From: an uncultured Rhodanobacteraceae bacterium
GTDB taxonomy: Bacteria > Pseudomonadota > Gammaproteobacteria > Xanthomonadales > SZUA-5
Direction: 5' to 3'
Length of the DNA: 56,362 nt
NCBI GenBank assembly: GCA_937928755.1
Contig: CALEZI010000012.1
Span: 1-56,362, forward strand
In this document: positions 52,918 through 56,362 of the stretch, piece by piece
Position numbering within the stretch: the first letter of the stretch is position 1
Layout of the letters: each line of letters opens with the position of its first letter
Made by a program: the position numbers and the translations under genes
The notes under the pieces: model-generated
What the model saw: only the letters and a program-made list of their open reading frames with translations
Database searches by the model: none
What the model was told of the DNA's origin: nothing

Positions 52918-55900
52918 ATGCTTCGTTCCATGGCCATCGCGGCCCTGCTGCTTGGGCTGTTGTTGACCTTCACCCTGCAGGCGCAGCCGACCGGCCTCGA
53001 TCCCAGCTTCGATGGCGATGGCGAGCGAATGAATCCGTTCCCGGGACTGACGCTTGGCAGCGGCGACGCCTATCTGGATCGTCTGGGTCTGGATCACGAC
53101 GAGCGCATCCTGCTCGCCGGCACTGAGGGTGCCTCTGGCAGTCGCCGCGGAATCGTCGGGCGCCTTCTGGTCAATGGCAGTGTCGATCCGACCTGGGCCG
53201 GCAGCGGCTTCAGCGTACTCGATCAACGCACGGATATGCGCGTGACCGATCTCGTCGCGCTGCCGGACGGTGGTGCGCTGGTGTGCGGCAACTATCGCGG
53301 CACCACGGCCAGCCGGAGCTGGGCGTTCGTCGCCCGCTTCCAGGCGGGCGGTCAGCTCGACCCGACGTTCGCTGCTGCATCGGGCACCCCTGGCATCTAC
53401 TTCGCCGAGCCACCCGGATTTGACGATTTCAGCTGCGATGCACTGGAACTGATGGGCGACGGCCGCGTGGTGGTCGCCGGCGGCTCGTTGATTGCGGCGC
53501 AGCAGCGTACCCAGCCCGCCTTGTTGCGCCTGACGTCGACGGGCGAACTCGACAGCAGCTTCGCGTTCGGTGGTTACGTGCGCTTCAATGTCGACGGCGA
53601 CCGCAGTGCTGTGGAGGCGCTGGTGGAACAGCCCGCATTGGGTCTGCTGGTCTTTTTGGTGGACCGCTTCAATCTGCGCTGGCGGCTGATCCGTTTGCGC
53701 AACGACGGCAGCCTCGATGAGACTTTCATATTCCGTGCCGGCCTGTGGCGCTCCTACAGCGAAGCCTGGCTCTCCAGCAACGCCCTCGGTGTGCTGCCGG
53801 ACAGCAGCATGCGGTTGATGTGGCCGGACGAAGATCCAACGGACCAGATGGAAACCAACGTGCATCACTGGCTCGCCAATGGCGCTACCGGACCGATCAC
53901 TCCGTTCATCCTTGAACCGCCCGGCGCCAACGACGATCTGTTCAGTAACGGCATCGTTGCCGGACCGGACGGGCGCATGGTGATCCTCGGCCGCCACGAC
54001 ATTGCCCCGGACAACTGCCGTCGCCAACACGGGTTTCTGCATCTGGCCCGCCGGCTGCCCAATGGTGGCCCGGATACCAGCTTCGGCAGCAACGGCCAGC
54101 ACAGCCGCTTCCCGCTGACGCCGGTGTTTCATCCGAGCGACTGCCAACATGGTGTCGACAGCGTCGGCGATGTGCTGCTCGACCGCAGCGGCCGCATCCT
54201 GCACGCCAGCACCATCGTGCACGGTTATCCGAACGCCGCCAGCGCGACGCCGGTGGTGCGTCGCCCGCTGCTGACGCGGCATTTCGGCTCGGCCTACGCG
54301 GCGCCGGCCTGGGACCTGACGCCCAATGCGATCAGTTTCGTCGCGGTCTCCACGCGTCCGTCGACCGAGGTGCGCTCGGAGGTGGTCAGCGTCGCCGGCC
54401 TCGACAGCGGAGTGTACGTGCCGGCCTACGTTCTCGGCGGCGAACTGTCGCGCAATGGCGGCGCCTATACGCGCCTGCCGACCATGGTGCGCAACAGCGA
54501 CCAGTTGCGCGTGCGCGCGCTGGCGCCGGCCACGCCGGGGCAGAGCAGCACGGCGCAGCTGTTTGTCGGCGGCATTCGCGCGCACAACAGCTGGATCGGC
54601 CTCGGCACCCAGATGCAGGCGAATTTCGTGGTCACTGCCGACCAGCCGGCGCTGCCGGGCGTGCGTTGCAGCAGCGGCGGCGGCAGCAACTGCAGCGCCG
54701 CGATCCCAGACAACGGCAGCGTCGACAGCACCCTCAACCTGGTCAATCCGGGCAGCTGCAACTTCATCACCGGAGTGCGCATCGGCATCGACCTGACGCA
54801 CGACTTCGTCGGCGATCTGCGCATCACGCTGACCGATCCCAACGGCATCGTGTTCATCGGCGGCAGCGAGGGCATCGTCAACCTGGTCGACCGCGTGCCG
54901 GGCAGCGCCGGCGCCAATCCGGGCAGTTGCGGTCGCCGCGATGTGCTCGCGGTTTATGCCGACGACGCCGTTCGCGAAGGTCAGTTCGCCTGCGGCCAGC
55001 CCCTGAACCAACCGGCGCTTTCGGGCGATCTGCGCCCGGCGCAGGCGCTGTCGCAATTGATCGGCCGCCGCACCACCGGCAACAACGGCGCGTCGTCCAG
55101 CGGCGCCTGGGTGCTGCGCGTGCAGGATCTGGCCAATGGCGACGCCGGCCAGTTGCACGACTGGTCGCTGGATCTCGGTTGCAGCGCCTCGGCGCCGGCG
55201 TTGTCGGACCTTGCCGCCACCGTCAGCGGCCCACCGATGCCGGTCGCCGGCAGCACCGTCAACCTCAGTTGGACGATCACCAACCTGGGCCCGGTGGCGA
55301 CCAGCAACGGCCGCTTCCAGGCCGGCTTGCCGACCGGACTCAGCGACAGCCTGGATAACCCGGCGTGGGGTTGCTCGACCTCGGCCGGCGGCAGTTGCAC
55401 GCCGCTGATCCCCTGTTTCGGCGCCTGTATTGGCGCTGAAATCGACGCTGCGCTGAGCCTGCCGGTCGGCGGCACGGCGACCTTCTTCGCCACCGGCACG
55501 CTGACCGAACTGGCCGGCGATGGCCTGCTGACCGTCAACGGCCGCGTCTGGACTCCGCTCGCGGTCGGCGGCACGCGCGATCCGAATCCGCTCAACGACA
55601 CGGTGCAATACCAGGCGCCGATCGCCCGCCAGACCGACCTTGGCATCAACTCGCTGACGCATGCCTGGCTAGGACAGACGCTCACCGTGACCGCGGTGGT
55701 CGGCAATGCCGGGCCGAGCCAGACCCTCGGCCACAGCGTCGCCCTCGACCTGCCCGACGGGCTCATCGTGCAGAGCGCCACCTGCGACCGCGGCCCGCTG
55801 CCTTGCGGCGGCAGTCTCACTGTGGGCGCCGGCAACGTGGTCTCGCTGAGCAACGCCAGCGTGCTGCCGAACCGCACGCCGATGACCTTCGTGATCACCG

Positions 55901-56058
55901 CGCAATGGGCGCAAGCCACCTCGCCCGGCAGCGTTCAGGCGCAAGTCAACGCCGACGCCAGCGCCAGCGATCCGCAGCCGGCCAACAACCAGTCCAGCCA
56001 GGTGATCACGGCGCCACCGGCGCAGACGCCGCTGATCTTCCAGAATGGCTTCGAGTAA
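52918..56058 (+). CDS. Secreted protein with delta-60 repeats, P-domain-like and DUF11 domains
   Basis: 1046 residues with GGAG before ATG 52918. A signal peptide (MLRSMAIAALLLGLLLTFTL then QAQ) leads into delta-60/beta-propeller-like repeats (GLDPSFDGDGERM, GSVDPTWAGSGFS, GQLDPTFAAASG, GELDSSFAFGGYV; about 25-460). A proprotein-convertase P-like jelly roll follows (IDLTHDFVGDLRITLTDPNG and SSSGAWVLRVQDLANGDAGQ, about 595-755). Two DUF11-type adhesin modules (about 760-1030) precede the terminal LIFQNGFE. The final residues match the F-x-x-GFE motif of the two minus-strand surface proteins, so they probably share an export or surface fate. Confidence 0.82.
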   Translation: MLRSMAIAALLLGLLLTFTLQAQPTGLDPSFDGDGERMNPFPGLTLGSGDAYLDRLGLDHDERILLAGTEGASGSRRGIVGRLLVNGSVDPTWAGSGFSVLDQRTDMRVTDLVALPDGGALVCGNYRGTTASRSWAFVARFQAGGQLDPTFAAASGTPGIYFAEPPGFDDFSCDALELMGDGRVVVAGGSLIAAQQRTQPALLRLTSTGELDSSFAFGGYVRFNVDGDRSAVEALVEQPALGLLVFLVDRFNLRWRLIRLRNDGSLDETFIFRAGLWRSYSEAWLSSNALGVLPDSSMRLMWPDEDPTDQMETNVHHWLANGATGPITPFILEPPGANDDLFSNGIVAGPDGRMVILGRHDIAPDNCRRQHGFLHLARRLPNGGPDTSFGSNGQHSRFPLTPVFHPSDCQHGVDSVGDVLLDRSGRILHASTIVHGYPNAASATPVVRRPLLTRHFGSAYAAPAWDLTPNAISFVAVSTRPSTEVRSEVVSVAGLDSGVYVPAYVLGGELSRNGGAYTRLPTMVRNSDQLRVRALAPATPGQSSTAQLFVGGIRAHNSWIGLGTQMQANFVVTADQPALPGVRCSSGGGSNCSAAIPDNGSVDSTLNLVNPGSCNFITGVRIGIDLTHDFVGDLRITLTDPNGIVFIGGSEGIVNLVDRVPGSAGANPGSCGRRDVLAVYADDAVREGQFACGQPLNQPALSGDLRPAQALSQLIGRRTTGNNGASSSGAWVLRVQDLANGDAGQLHDWSLDLGCSASAPALSDLAATVSGPPMPVAGSTVNLSWTITNLGPVATSNGRFQAGLPTGLSDSLDNPAWGCSTSAGGSCTPLIPCFGACIGAEIDAALSLPVGGTATFFATGTLTELAGDGLLTVNGRVWTPLAVGGTRDPNPLNDTVQYQAPIARQTDLGINSLTHAWLGQTLTVTAVVGNAGPSQTLGHSVALDLPDGLIVQSATCDRGPLPCGGSLTVGAGNVVSLSNASVLPNRTPMTFVITAQWAQATSPGSVQAQVNADASASDPQPANNQSSQVITAPPAQTPLIFQNGFE

Positions 56059-56362
56059 GTTCGCAAATGGGTCGTCTAACCGACGCTGCGCCTTCGGGCA
56101 AGGCGATGCACAACCCGCTCCCACAACTTCGATGCGCGAGCAAGCGCACCGCCAGGGGCGACCGCAACTCTCACAGAACATGCCGCAAGGCCCTGATTTT
56201 ATTGTGGGAGCGGATTTACTCCGCGACAGCTTTGTGGGAGCGGATTTACTCCGCGACAACTTTCGCGGGCTAAACCCGCTCCCACAGGCTCGATGCGCGA
56301 ACAAGCACACCGCCCTGGGGGCGACCGGAACTCTCACCAAACATGCCGCAAGGCCTTGGTTT
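56059..56362. repeat. Repeat-rich terminal intergenic region
   Basis: Contains two GTGGGAGCGGATTTACTCCG units and a facing GCGGGCTAAACCCGCTCCCA unit (56203-56286), of the same REP-like family as 21839-21910. A flanking direct repeat (CGATGCGCGARCAAGC ... AACATGCCGCAAGGCC) occurs at about 56131-56195 and again at 56289-56362. No gene is visible. Confidence 0.75.

Noticed and set aside
52396..55662. Open frame of 1088 codons on the minus strand
   Set aside because: Shadow of the delta-60/P-domain gene on the plus strand; no signal peptide or motif.

Overview
The window reads as a GC-rich gammaproteobacterial chromosome segment, probably Xanthomonadales/Lysobacterales. This is inferred from three things: very high third-position GC (hence long antisense shadow frames), many REP-like palindromes of types I associate with that order, and secreted proteins ending in a short F-x-x-GFE motif. 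No rRNA, tRNA, CRISPR array or intact transposase was seen.

Layout. (1) 48-12646 is mostly a putrescine/arginine-derived amine catabolism neighbourhood: PuuB-like oxidase, agmatinase-family ureohydrolase, SpuC-like aminotransferase, PuuR-like regulator and PuuC-like dehydrogenase. It is interrupted by a lower-GC membrane glycosyltransferase, an orphan VapB-like antitoxin, a scrambled duplication, a frameshifted unknown gene and a TPR-AspH hydroxylase. (2) 12910-27492 is a sulfur island: two rhodaneses, a TauE-like exporter, a persulfide-dioxygenase-type metallo-beta-lactamase, a frameshifted SLC13-type transporter, an Rrf2 regulator, a YezD-like protein, an OprO/P-like porin, a complete sulfate ABC importer (Sbp-CysT-CysW-CysA), a cysteine-dioxygenase-like enzyme, an FAD/NAD(P) oxidoreductase and a split YeeE/YedE pair. 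(3) 27720-29322 carries a class II aldolase and a thioredoxin-like protein. (4) 29569-34474 is a phospho-signalling cluster: UspA remnant, FHA protein, FHA-AAA+ regulator with a degenerate GAFTGA loop, and a Ser/Thr kinase with a TPR-like tail. (5) 35023-51395 is the most striking part. A same-strand series runs from a secreted beta-helix/LamG protein, through a 3822-residue multidomain protein ending in a gingipain-type (C25) protease, to a 55-residue peptide and an asparagine-synthetase-like enzyme. A PqqD/RRE-like gene lies convergent to it.

The 55-residue peptide at 37210-37377 matches the lasso-peptide precursor pattern: W-x-x-P-x-L, a glycine four residues later, Thr at -2, and a core starting Gly-Gly with Glu at position 8. 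With the asparagine-synthetase-like cyclase and the RRE protein it forms a plausible lasso-type RiPP locus. No B2 leader peptidase is visible anywhere in the window, and the precursor starts only about 60 bp behind the giant C25-protease gene. A LuxR-type regulator is divergent from the head of this block, and a further secreted protein of the same F-x-x-GFE class follows it.
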